This document shows, in pieces, positions 26,001 to 39,300 of a stretch of 64,000 nucleotides of DNA. The translations under genes and the position numbers were made by a program. Origin of the DNA: Icerya purchasi (lineage: Eukaryota; Arthropoda; Insecta; Hemiptera; Monophlebidae); assembly GCA_039619475.1 (NCBI GenBank), contig CM077116.1, positions 252,078,440 to 252,142,439 on the forward strand, given 5' to 3'. The first letter of the stretch is position 1, and each line of letters begins with the position of its first letter. A model generated the notes under the pieces. The model had not been told where the DNA came from. It made no database searches and saw only the letters and a program-made list of their open reading frames with translations.

Positions 26001-27410
26001 TTGACGTTTCTGAAGAAAAAACCATTTTCTTCCGGGCATGTGATATATCGTTGGAAAAAAAGTTGTTTGTCGGGAACGAAACCATATTTCATTCCTTTAA
26101 CGGAACGTTCGAAATTAGCGAATAGTTCAAAAAAGCCCGACGTATCACTCCCTCTTTACGCCGCAAAACATCAGATGTCTTTGTTTTGAATTTAGTATTA
26201 TGTAAATAAAATTATAGTCTTATATACGGAATCCTCAGCTCATGAAACATCATGCTTGACTAAACTTGTTTTTTTTTTTGTTTTTTTTTAAGCATAAAAT
26301 ATGTAGAATAATGTGACAAAATGTTGATTTTTATCAAGATAAAAATTCAATTATAATGTTGAAAATTGTAAAATAAAATGTTTTTTTTAAAAAAAAAAAA
26401 ATAATACCGACTTCCAGATTTATTATAAAAATTTAATAAAAATGTACTAAAAAGTAAAAAATAATAATTTAATGAAGTGCACTAAAAAATAAAAAATAAT
26501 CATTCGATAAAAAATATATTTCAGAGTGATACACCTGGAGGGAGAGGCGTATCAATTTTTGCCATTTTTTTAAAATTATCGGCATCTTAAAAATTTCGTT
26601 GAAAAAAAAAATACGGTTTCGTTACCGACAAATAGTCATTTTTCAATTAATTATTCCCTCAAAAAATTTCGAGTTTTTCGCACCCCCGGGATCTAATTTT
26701 GACCTTGGAAACCCGGATGTTCCATATCAGAAAAATATACGGGGGTGTACATGCTCTTAACCTTGTTCAAAATTTTTAACCATGATACCCGTGCCGTCAA
26801 GAAGGGGACACGCCACTTTTCGTTAACTTCAAAAATTTCGTTAAGGAAATGACTTATGGTTTCGTTCTCATCAAATAGTGTTCTTTCCAACACAAAATCA
26901 CATGCCTGAAAAAAACATATTTTTTTCAAAATTTTCGAGCTTTCGGCGTCCCTAACGCAAAATTTTTGAAGTTGGAAACCCGGATGTTCCAAACTAGACA
27001 AATATACGGGGATATGCATTTTTTTAACCTAGTTAAAAAATGTTAGTTGTAATACTCGCGGCGCTAGAGGGAGGGGACACGTCATTTTTCGCGCTTTTAT
27101 GGATTTTTCGTTAACTTCGAAAGTTTCGTTAAGGAAATAACTTGTGATATTTTTGTCGTCAAATAGCGATCTTCCCAACAATATATCAAATGCCTGGAAA
27201 AAAAAATATTTTTTTCAACATTTTTGAGCTTTCAACGCCCGAAGGGTCAGAATATAGAGTTATAAGCATGGCTATATTTTCCCTATGAAGCGGTACTTTA
27301 TGCATATGTTTGAAATACGTTTTGGTTTCTCCAACGTTTTTAATCGTGTTATTACTTATGTTAATCGGTTGGCTTCCATCGTTTTAAAGAAAATATATAT
27401 ATACACACAT

Positions 27411-27464
<54 letters not shown>

Positions 27465-30400
27465 AAGATGGAAAAACTAGACGTTAATAACTCAAACGTG
27501 TTTACAATGTAATTTGTAAGACAATGATATATTGCGAATTATAAAGAATATAAAATAAAACCTTCGTTATATTATCGAAACCGATACATAGTTTTATTAC
27601 CGACTATCAACAAACAGAAAGTTATATTAAAACTAACTTTAATAATTTAGTATTTACGAAAGACACGTTAATACAAGTTTTTCAATTTTCTTTTTCAATA
27701 AAAAAAAACAAAAAATACCTGTTATATTACTACGAAACAAGAGTATGATTTTACCTAATTTTTCGAAATGTTCATTGAAATTATCCAAATGTATCATGTC
27801 CACCTCTTGCAAACATATGATCTAAAATCAAAAAGAAATAAAAAATAAATAAAATAAAAAAAGTTATTTTCATTTGAAACGTAAATTGTATCCAAATAAT
27901 TATGTATATAATTGAGAATCTTTTGATCAGTAAGAATTCTTTTGGCAAATAATGGTAGTACCGCATTTCGTATACCGAAATAATTTTAAACATCCAACAA
28001 CTGTTAAAACTTATAATTAAAATTACAGCCAAAATGCAGTTCTGGATAAGCGGCCAAAATAATTTAATCGCGAGTTTTCCTTAAAGAAAGTGAAAACTAA
28101 TTTGTTTTAGAACCCTTTTAAATATTTCGAATTGATTTATTATTTCTTATAAATTACTTTTTTATCTCTTTTTTTTTGTCTTTTTTTTTTTTAGCGCTCG
28201 TACATTTTTATTGTATAATTTTTTTTTAAATATTCTAAAAGATGTAAATAAATAATTTCTTAAAAAATATTGTCCGTACGGTGGTTTATGGATGCTAAAA
28301 AAATAACCGATCTTTGTTCACAAAATTATCATCTTTTATTCTTCTTCTTCTTTCGGTGCCATGACCATTCTCGGTCTTAGGCTCATCTGATGGCAAGCTT
28401 GATTAATTCTTTGTAGTCACCCCTATCCTTTGCTGTGTGGAACAGTTCTTCAACACTGCAACTTGTTCATGTCTGTAGGTTCTTGAACCAAGATAATCTT
28501 GTTCGTCCAAATCTTCTTTTTCCTTCCACCTTTCCCATCAATATATTCTACAGTATGTGTACTTCGGCCCACGCATCACATGACCAAAGTATTCTATTTT
28601 TCTTCTTTTGACAGTGTCGATCAGCTCCTTTTGTTTTCTCGTCGTCTATAGTACCTTAGCGTTTGTCTACTTTTTGGTCCGCGGGATCCCGAGTAAGCGT
28701 CTATAACACCAAAACTCGAAGTCTTCTAATCTGTGGAGCGTTCTGGACGTCAAAGTCCACGTTTCGACACCATATAGTAATACCGACCAGACATAGCATT
28801 ACAGAGTTCTGAATCTTAAATCAAGGTCCAAGCCATGAGCTGTAAGTGTCTTCTTCATTTTCATAAAGGCAGAACGCGCTTGCTCAATGCGACATCTAAT
28901 TTCTCCGTCTGAGTCACCATTTTTATTAATCCAGGCACCGAGGTATTTGTATTTATCGACGTGTTCTGGTCTGCCATTGTTTATCACTATGTCGATAGGG
29001 TGTGGGTCGTTTGAGATGGCCATTACCTTCGTTTTCTTCACGTTAATTATCAGTCCATATTTATTGCATACTTTTTCCGCCGCTTTTGTTAATATAGTTA
29101 GGTCTTCTGCACTTTCAGCCATCAAAACTATGTCGTCCGCATATCTGATGTTATTGATATTTTCACCGCCGATTTTAACACCTTCTTCTCTGTCATCAAG
29201 GGCTTCTTTGAAGGCCTGTTCCGCGTATATATTAAACAGCAAAGGAGGCATTATACATCCTTGCCTTACTCTCTGTTCAATACTAATTGGATCTGATATT
29301 TTGTTGTTTTCTAATGAGATTGCTGCGTTTTGGTGTAAGTGAAGATTTTTTATTATATGCTTATCCGCTTCATCTAAGCCAATAGTATCGAGTATTTGGA
29401 ACAATTTGTCATGAGTTATTCGGTCAAAAGCCTTTTCAAAGTCCAGGAAACAGAGAAATACTGGACGTTGGAACTCCTTCATTTTCTTACTGCCTAATAT
29501 AATCTAGTTTTAGGTACTATGTTTCCATTTAGACCTTAAAAAATACCACTATTTCCCGATTTGCGCCTTTTATAAAAATAAAAATCAATTAACCTGTATC
29601 TCAAAAACTAAGCTGCTACAAAAAAAAAAAAATAGGTATTTTTGAATTTAGTGTATAAAGTATATCCAAAATTAGTTTTCGGTTTTCCAGTACCAAAAAG
29701 AAAAAAAAATTTTTATTGCGCTGCGTTATGAAAGAATGTAGAACGAAACCAGTTTTGATCCAGAGGTAGAACCGATTTCTTTACCGCAACAACGGTCATT
29801 GGGTTAAATAAGAACATCTAATTCAGAGTTATCCCGTAACCATTGTATTTTTTCCTATTATTCTGAATAAACGCGACTCCATCGAATGTGTATGCGGGAA
29901 AGCCTTACAAGAACGGAGTGACATAATCGGTCCTCAGATGCGGAAGAGGAACCCGCTTCGAAGGGTGCCTTAAATAAACGACGTAAATTTTAAAAATGAA
30001 GTAGTTGCAATAAAATTCGAGAAAACACCGTTCATATTATTATATATTGTGCAAAATGTTAGATTGAATGGAAAAACTACTGAAAAAATCACCGCTGTAT
30101 ATAGAGTTACATAACAGGATTTTCCTGCAAAAAAATTAAATATTTATTATTTATATTCAATTTAAACAGAACTTGCACAGATTTATAAGGCGTAAAGGAA
30201 ATCATAAACGAAAAATGTGGAAAATTTCAATTTAGTATGTAAATATGTGATCATATCCGATAAATTTTTAAATAATTTCCTTAACGAATAGGGACGATAA
30301 ATTCCGTTCAACTGAGGGAAAAAAAAAAATTGCAAACAAAAACCCGATTTTATGCGCCTCGTAAGGAGGGTTATTTACGGACTACGTTCCAAAGCATAAA

Positions 30401-33400
30401 ACATGATACATGCGTCAACCCTCTTCGCTGAGTTATCTAGCTATAGAATACGCTGCTGCTAGCTTATACGTCGATATGACTGTAACAGGAACTATTGTTT
30501 AATAAATTTAGTAGCATGCATCGTTAGTATTAATGCAGATGATCTTAAATCTTATTTAAACGCAAAAAAAAAAAAAAAATGCCGAAAAATTTTTAAATAT
30601 TTGCAATATCCGTGTTGCTAAAGACGCGAATTCGTGAAAATGCACAAATTATAGATTAATTCACTCTAAAATTATTACTAAGGCCCGATTTACACATTCG
30701 GTTTTTATGACTGGCCACGGCCTGATTAAGATAAGAAAATGTCACTGCTTGACGGTAGTTTATGGGAAAAAGCCGCAGACAAAATACCATTTTTCAGTCA
30801 TTATCGAGATAGATGTGTATAAAAGGAAACGCAAAAATAAATAACTCGAAATATACTTCGAAATTTAAAATATTTATCGAAAAACGACTGATTTTAAATG
30901 ACAGTCTGCTATAAAACTGGGTTCCCTACGTGTGCCCGATTTAATCCGAATCATAGCATATCATGTCGCGATTACGGTACCGCGGGTTAAAAAATCAAGC
31001 ACGTGCACTAGACCGAATCATCAACGATCACATAGAATGCAAAATCGGTTTAAGCGAAACACGGTTCAGGTTTGTAGCGCAACAGAAGGGAACCAAGACT
31101 GCTATCATACTCTGTTCAAATGCTCAATATCAAAGGGCGCATTAAATAACACGACTGCGTTGCCTACGTATAATTCCCGTTGTTGCACGGTCAGAAGACT
31201 TGAATAACTTTGAAGTTTTTACTGTGCACAAACAGAAGCGCGTATGAGAGTATACGCTGTAGGTATTTTGCTATCATGTGTAGTAGAAAACAACGTGTTC
31301 AGAACAATTTTAACATAATTATAGTAACACATCACTGTTCCCATGAATATGGAGGAGCGTTGTTTCTCCGAAGCATGTCGGCGGGATATTTTTTGAATTT
31401 TTTGATGTTTAATAAAGACCGCTGTGTTTAGTGTTTCATAATTTTTTTAAAAAAATTACTTATAATGTGTTCAAGACAGTTTGTCGGAAAGATCAAACAG
31501 CGCGCCAACTTTAAATTCCTTGTTAAATTGAAAAAACGCCTTCCAAAAGTTTGGCACTATTGAAAGAAGTTTATAGTAAAAATTGTTCATCGCGTGTAGT
31601 AATTTTTCTTATTTATTTGTTTTTTTTTTATGGCACAAACGATCTGTTACGGGTTGAGAAAACGTTGAAGATTACCAGTGTGCGGGAAGGTCTGTTACAG
31701 TTTCAACTTCGGAAAAGATCATCCAAATTAATGAAACGGCGCGTACTGATCGCAGTCCGGGTATCTGGTTGATTGCAGAGGTGAAACCGTTTAGAAAATT
31801 TTACACGACCATTTGCACATGGTATAAGTACGAAAAAAACTTGAGTGAACTGACATTCTTGAAAAGCCGAACGAAGATCCCGAAAAGATGGAAAGGATAT
31901 AGCTGTATACGAGACACAGATTTTCAGAACGACACGAAAATCAAGCATCAATTCATACACTGGGAAAGGTCTCAGCATCTCCGGGAATCAAAAATAGCCG
32001 AATATCGACGTCAAAATTCAAAAAAGGGCGCATCATTTTCTTCAATATTAACGGAATGCGGTAGTTTTGAGGGGTAAACAGTGAATCAATTTTTTATTAT
32101 TTTTTATCAATGTTGACAACCTTGGAGGAACATGTTCAAAAGAAGCACGGCTGTCATTGTGGCGCAACAGGTCGTGGGGATCTTGCTGTAAGATAACGCA
32201 CCCGTGCATGGCGTTTTATCGGTAAAAAGGTTTTTAACTAAAAACGTGATTTCGGCTCTTGATATTCGTCGGAATTGGCAGCGTGCGATCATTTTTCTTT
32301 TCCCGACAGTGAAATCAACGATGAAAGGAACAAAACCAATCGAGGCGACAAACTAAAAACGACCGAAAGGGAAAAACGGAAAGATGATCTGTATAGTAAT
32401 AGTTTCAATGAAACACATTTTTTCTTTACTAAGTCTCGATATTTAATTGCCGTACCTCGTAAACTATAAAATGACTTTTAACAAAGAACGTCAACGGAAA
32501 CTAGTAAGTCTAGGGCTCAGATAACGGAGGTGGTATGTCGACTTTCTTTTTAATAGCAACGAAAACCAAATATTAGAATCGATCATTTAAACGGGAAGTG
32601 CATTATTACAGCATAGAAAAAATATATGATTCGGTTGATTGTTCGCTGTTCCACTTGTATATAATGAACTAGTTTTAAAATCGCGCAAGACGATTTTTAA
32701 AGTTAACGGTTCTATAATGGCCGGGTTTTTGTAGCGAAAATTCCACGGCAGCTTTAACGGCCGGTTAACGTAGCGGATTAAAAAGGATAAAGATATAGTT
32801 CATCAATAAACACAATCGAAACGAACGTAACTGCGGTAAATGGAGAAAGGGGCTTTACATCTGGCTAGAAGGTTATATCCTCGTTACAAGTATCCACATG
32901 TATACAACAATAGCTAGAATGATGCAGAAATAAAATATCGTGTCAGGCAACCGCTAGAGCAATAACGTCGACGAAATATTTAAAGATATACATTTCAAAG
33001 ATACGACTGGAAATGCTTCGATGCTACTTCCGGTGAGTTGTTCTGGCTACGCGGACAATTCCGAAATTAGTTGCGAAGAAAATTAACGCTTTCGAGCTCT
33101 GACGCTAATTACAAATCAGGAAGAAGCGTGTCAATTTAGATCAGAGCTGCGCGATCAATGTCGTTAAAAATTGTACAGAAACTAGGAGCAGCTATTTAGA
33201 AAGAGGGGAACTGTTTCGAATCGGATAACAAGGAGACATTCTAGAAAAACGACCAAGATAGCGATGAACGTGGTCTTAGCGATTTTTCTTAGCAAAGCCC
33301 CGTATTTTTCTAATTTACTATACATATATATACGTAAAATTAATAACTTATGAATTATACCGAGCGGAGAACTGGCTACTGTCAATGCTGACACCGTACA

Positions 33401-36312
33401 TATTATTAATAATATTAGCATACGTACATCAGGATCGTACGTTTTGATTTCATCCAAAATGGCTTGTTTACGGTGAGGCCAGACCAAGTACTCTTCATCA
33501 TTTGCTCTATACAGCTGATCTCGGTATGTTTCCAATAACGTCTGAGCTAGCACATTATACGAAATAACTTTAAACACGCCAGTTTCATTACGTTTACCCA
33601 ATTCGCTAACTGTTAATACAAAATCGTACAAATATTAATTTTGCATTCGCTCACGAAAGATAAACAAAAACCTATGCGACATTCGAAAAATGTAGAGTCA
33701 AACGTAACAATTTATTGTATTTTACATTAAACAATTTTTTGCGAAAAAATCTTCCATCACTTTCTCCTCCTTTATTAGGCATACAACTTTTAAGTTATCA
33801 TATACTTAACAAAAAAAATTTTTTCGAGGTTTCTTTTTTTTTATACGTATATAATACATATTTATACAAAATAGTCATAATTATCAAAAATGGAATTTGT
33901 CGAACGCTAGCGGCTTTGCGAAATGTAAACATGTTTGCACGGATGTGTTTCATTAGAAGCACCCAAAATACAAGTAATCAAAAAACGAAAGTACTTGAAA
34001 AAGTTTTCATTTATAATTAAATTATGTATTATGAACTAGTTCATTAAACTTTTTTTTTACATATATTTTTATAATTTTCGAAACAATTATTTTTATTTAT
34101 TTACAAATCGCACACGTCTGATGGAATTCAATAGGCAACACCGGCTTTTATTTTTACACCTCTCGTCGTTTAATATACGCTCTACGAAATGACCGACTCT
34201 TATTTATAACGCCGATCGTAAAAATTATCACGTCTCCATTTTATTTTTACAGTACGTCTGTACCTACAGGAAATGTCGCGAATATCTTTCTTTTATATAA
34301 ACGATGGTTATCAAATCTTTTTATTGGATATTAAATATATTCTTTAGAAAATTTTTGATTTTCTCTTTATAACTGTTTCGTGCAAGGGGAAAATTAATTT
34401 CAAATTTTATTAATAGTGAACCAATATTGTAAACAGTGATGGCCTTTTTGAAACATATATGTGGGAGTTGTTCACAGCGATAAAATAATAAAAAAAGTAA
34501 ATAGATATTAGTCTGCGCAGTTTCCTTTAAACTTTTCGACTAAAAGACACCGTCAAGAAATTCCGACTGTTTAGATAATTGCACTAAACAAATTCAAACG
34601 TTCACCAGTAATAATATTTGATGGAAACTTTTCAAATTATTTTTATTAAAAAAACGAGAATGATTTTAAATTCATAACGAATAAAAAAATTTTCAAAAAT
34701 TAAAAAAAAAAAAAATAAATAAAAGATTGGATTTTCTGATTAAAAATATAATTATAAAAGTTTAGGGCATCTAAAAATTTAATGAGTAATAATTTTTTGA
34801 ATTGTAAATGCGCATCACTTTTTTTTCACCATAAATATTCATTTCCGTTTACAAGCAAAAATAAAATATAAAACGTTAGTATATCGGTGTATTCAAAGAT
34901 TTTAAATAAAATAAACAAGTTAATATAATTTTTTAAATAAAAAAATACATACTTCAAGATTTACATGGAAAATTTAATAAAAACACTCTAAAATGTAAAA
35001 AAGAATTATTTCACAAAATATAATATATTTTTTTGTAAAGCGTACATAAGTTATTGTAGTTTCTTTTTAAACATCAACTGTTTAGAGTCAGCACCGAATT
35101 CAAATTGGACCAATAATTAGAAACAATTAATGAGTATACCGACGCGATCACTCGTTTCTATAGGCCAAGTATTGAAAACATCAGAAATATTTTTGTTGCA
35201 ATTTGAATTTGATGTACCGACTTATCCTCTTAAAGTATGTTTTGCTCGAAAACACATTAACTTTTACCGAGCATTTTTTTTAGCGCGTTTTAAAGTCGGT
35301 ATTTTTTTTTTTTAAATATTTTATTTCAGCATTTTTAGTGTAAATATTTTTCAATAATGCGTTACTACTGTACTCCGTAAAACTGGGTGTCAATCTACGA
35401 GGAATATTCAATCGAAATATTTCCGCCAGCGATCAGCTTGTAAATCGTGCTATGGAAGTTTCAAATGTATTACTTTTATTTAAATCTACATTTCCATAAG
35501 AAACTGATAAGGAGGGGGTGTCCGTTAAATACTGATTCAACCAGAAACAGTTATAATGAAGAAACTAAAAACTGGGACAATGGATTGGGAGGAAAGTGAC
35601 AGGATGTAAGAAGCGCAATAAGGACCAGGAAACCCGAGACAAAAAATCAGAACAATGAATGGCACGTTCAGACGAAAGGAAAATTTGATGATATGGTTGG
35701 GGTCATAACTTTGTGATTCGGATGAAAACGACAGTTACGATAGGGAGTTAAATGGAAATGAAAATTCGAGGAAGGTAACTGCGTATGATTAAGGTGCAAA
35801 CGAATAATAGAAACGACTGCAGAACGTCGTAGGAGGGAAAATTATTGGCTAATTCTATTTGCCTATATTAGAAATTTATTCTATCTCTAGTTTCCATGGT
35901 AAATATAGAACTGATAATATTTTAAGTCAATTGCGTTTTATTAAAAATTTCTCTAAAGGGAAGCCACCGTTCACGTTATTTGATGACTACTCCTCAATCT
36001 CTGCTTATCGATACTCATCAATACTGTTACCGGACCACCTCGATCAACACACTTTCAAATAAGCAAAGTATTATTAAAATCTGTCGCCATAGTCAAAAGT
36101 TATGCGTGAAAAAAAGCATAATCTTTTTTTGAAGGTAGAAACAAAATACAACTTTATGTGATAAAAAGCAATTAAAAAACAATAGTAACAACGAATTCTG
36201 CATAGAAAACAAATCCGCAGTAGCAAAAATTAAGCGATCGTTCATAGGATACAATCTTGTGCTCTGTAAGAAAAATGGGCGGATATTTCAAGAATCTGAC
36301 AATCTTTAAACA

Positions 36313-36350
<38 letters not shown>

Positions 36351-39300
36351 TTATGACTTGGCCCTTAGGGCCTCGCAAGGGGGGAGGTACCCTTGAACAC
36401 CATTTTTTTTTCTAACTGCTTTTAGAAGAATCGTTTTCAACTGACTAAGTCATTTTTAGATTCAGCTAGCCCATTTGACTGGGCTGTTGTGTATCTTATA
36501 TACATTGTGATGGACATCGTAGTTATACATTTTCTGTAATGTACCCCAGGCTAGGAATGGCACAGTCGTTAATATATACATATTCATATGTTTGTATATG
36601 CATGTGTATCACTATTCAACGGTAGAGTGTTCCCCAAAACACACCGAGGTTCGGACATTACGGCAAAAAGGATTAATAAAGTACAGATATTTTATCATTC
36701 TAAGGCCGATTTAGACTACCAGTGAAATTTTTCAGTTGAAATACGAATCGCACTACCGTATATAAGAAAAAGGCTTTTTAAACCGGACTCGCAGAAAAAT
36801 ATGAGCACTCAGTTAATTTTAAATTAATAAAACGAAATAATACGAATATATATATGTGTACTAATGGCAGCCGGCAGGGTTGTTGCAGTGTTGTACAGCA
36901 ACTAATTATTTTTCTTACATAAAATGGTTATTTTATATATTATTATATTCTTATATTTTTCATCACATATTACATTACTTAAAGTGATTGAATAGTAAAA
37001 ATTAAACTGATCCAAAGTTACAGCGCAAGTAGCTTAGAAATAGGCACTAGTAAACGTAGGTTGTTTCAAGTTACAAACAACCCGCGCTCTGACTGATTAT
37101 TGCATATATGCCTACCTATTGCTACTGTCAAATCGCGCGTAGTGTCTTTTTTGGTGAAATGGCACTGCCACGAAGCGGCCCAGGTTGTTGTTTCCGAATT
37201 GCAAACAACGGCATGTACAATCATATATCGCCAGTGTATGTCACACTCCATTTAACCAATTAAGCAACGTAACGCAACGTTGCCTTGTTACGCGGAGTGA
37301 GTGTTTTAATTATTTTTTTTTTTGTATGTAAAGTGATATAAAAATATATTTAAGAAATTAATATAAATGATATTTTAATTAAAAATTTAATATATTATTT
37401 ACACTGTTACATTAATAATTTCTCATATCTTTTCATAGTATATATAATATCATCTTCGGAAATAAACTTTATAAATAAGAACTGTAATTATTTTAATTAG
37501 CGAATCGAATCATTTCAAAAATATGAATCATAAAAGGATAATTTAACCGAGTTATTCGAATCCAAAATCGGCAAAATATATTGTTTGGTTTATATGCGTT
37601 CATTTTTGGATTATGTTTTTGTTTAAATTTTACGCTTTTTAAAACGTTTGTTTGTTTTTTTTTGCGTTCCGAATTTTATTTTGTTAATATCGTATTCAAA
37701 AATGAAGGAGGTATGGCAAGAAGAAATTTCAAAACGGATACAGCAAGCAAATTTTCTAGCAGTAATTGCAGACGAAACTAGTGGTGTTTCAAATATGTTT
37801 CAAATGGCCATTGTTTACCGTTATATTCATGAGGGTAAGCCGGTAGAAAGGTTTTGAGGCTTTTTTACTCCTACAAAACATGATGCAGAAGCTCTTTCAA
37901 CATGTTTACCCGAACAACTTAAAATACATAAAATAAATGAAAATCCTAAGAAACTGATTGCCCAAACCTAAAGAGTAACTTAAGATTTCAATAGCTTAGG
38001 TCATTCCCTTAAGGGGCGTGGTCTATTAAAAAAAAATAAACAAATAAACAAGCAATTCTAAAACAAACTTATTCTTATGCTGAATACATTCATTGTTATA
38101 CTCATCAAGTTAATTTAGTAATGAGTAAAGCAGATTCAATTAATCGTAGTGTTGGCGTACTTTTTTTTTCAAACTTACAAGGCCTTTGTGTACGCTTTTT
38201 TTTTTAAAGTAGTCCACAACGAAATGCGGTATTACATACGATTGCGCAAAAACGCTTACCACGGGCTTCTACTGTTAAATGGAATTTCCATTCAAGAACC
38301 GTTGATACAGCATTTACTTAAAAAAAAAGAGACTGTTCTCATTGTATGGAAGAATTTTTAACATCAGATGGTGTACAAAATAATAATAGTTCAATTTGTC
38401 AGGCTGCTGGTTTCAGTCAGATTCTTAAAAGTTATGATTTTCTGTTTTTGGCTTTCCTTTTCTTAGCAGAATAATGCCACTTGTGGGGATATTTAGTATA
38501 ACCAGCTTCAAAGAAGTGTGACATTGATTCTTCTGTTATACAAAAATTATTTTCCGATTTTAAAGTAAATATTCAAAATATTAGGAACAATATGGGTAAT
38601 GAAAACAGTTCAAGTTCTCCGAGTAAAAGAAGAAAACTAAACAATGAAAATCTGAAAATCGGCACAAAAGAAGTGTGCGCTGTTATTATATCTTTGGCGA
38701 TGGAAAGATTTTCATTCTCACGTCACCTCACAACATCCGCATTATTTTTAGCTGACAAATTTCCAAACTATAATTTTGCAATTTCCTGAAGAAAAGTTAA
38801 GCATCGCATGTTCAGTTTATCCATTTCTAAATAAAATAAAACCAAATAACGAGTTAACATCCATCTACGGAGCACAGGAATTCAGATCAATGTCTGGTGC
38901 AGCTTTTTACCTAATAAGTAATTTCGTGCGTTTCACGTTCAATTTGTAAAAAATGTTAATGTATAGGTGCAACACCCAACTTTCAAAAAACCGGACATAC
39001 TTTTACCAGATATGACGAAATTGGTCTGTGTGTAATTGGGCGTGTGTGTGTGTGTGATAAATGGACCTAAGAATAAGACAGACTTACACGTGAAGAAAGT
39101 TATTTATGAAAAGTATCTAAAAAAATAATTAAAAATTTTAAAAATACCATTAATTATGCACTAACCGTTTCTGACAGATTGACCATAGGACGTGAATATT
39201 TCGCGGCGTATATCTTTAACATACTGTTCTAAATCGATGTCTAAAACAGGTAACAAAAAAAGAGAAAAACAAAACAGGTGCAAATATTATTGCCGGTAAT

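Noticed and set aside
26693..27019. 108-codon minus-strand frame
   Set aside because: It runs through tandem repeat units and its internal similarity comes from the repeat, not from a protein.
32600..32760. RT-like phrase EKIYDSVDCSLF followed by FKVNGSIMAGF in another frame
   Set aside because: Too short, no QG or YxDD motif nearby, and the frame is broken. Not enough to call a retrotransposon.
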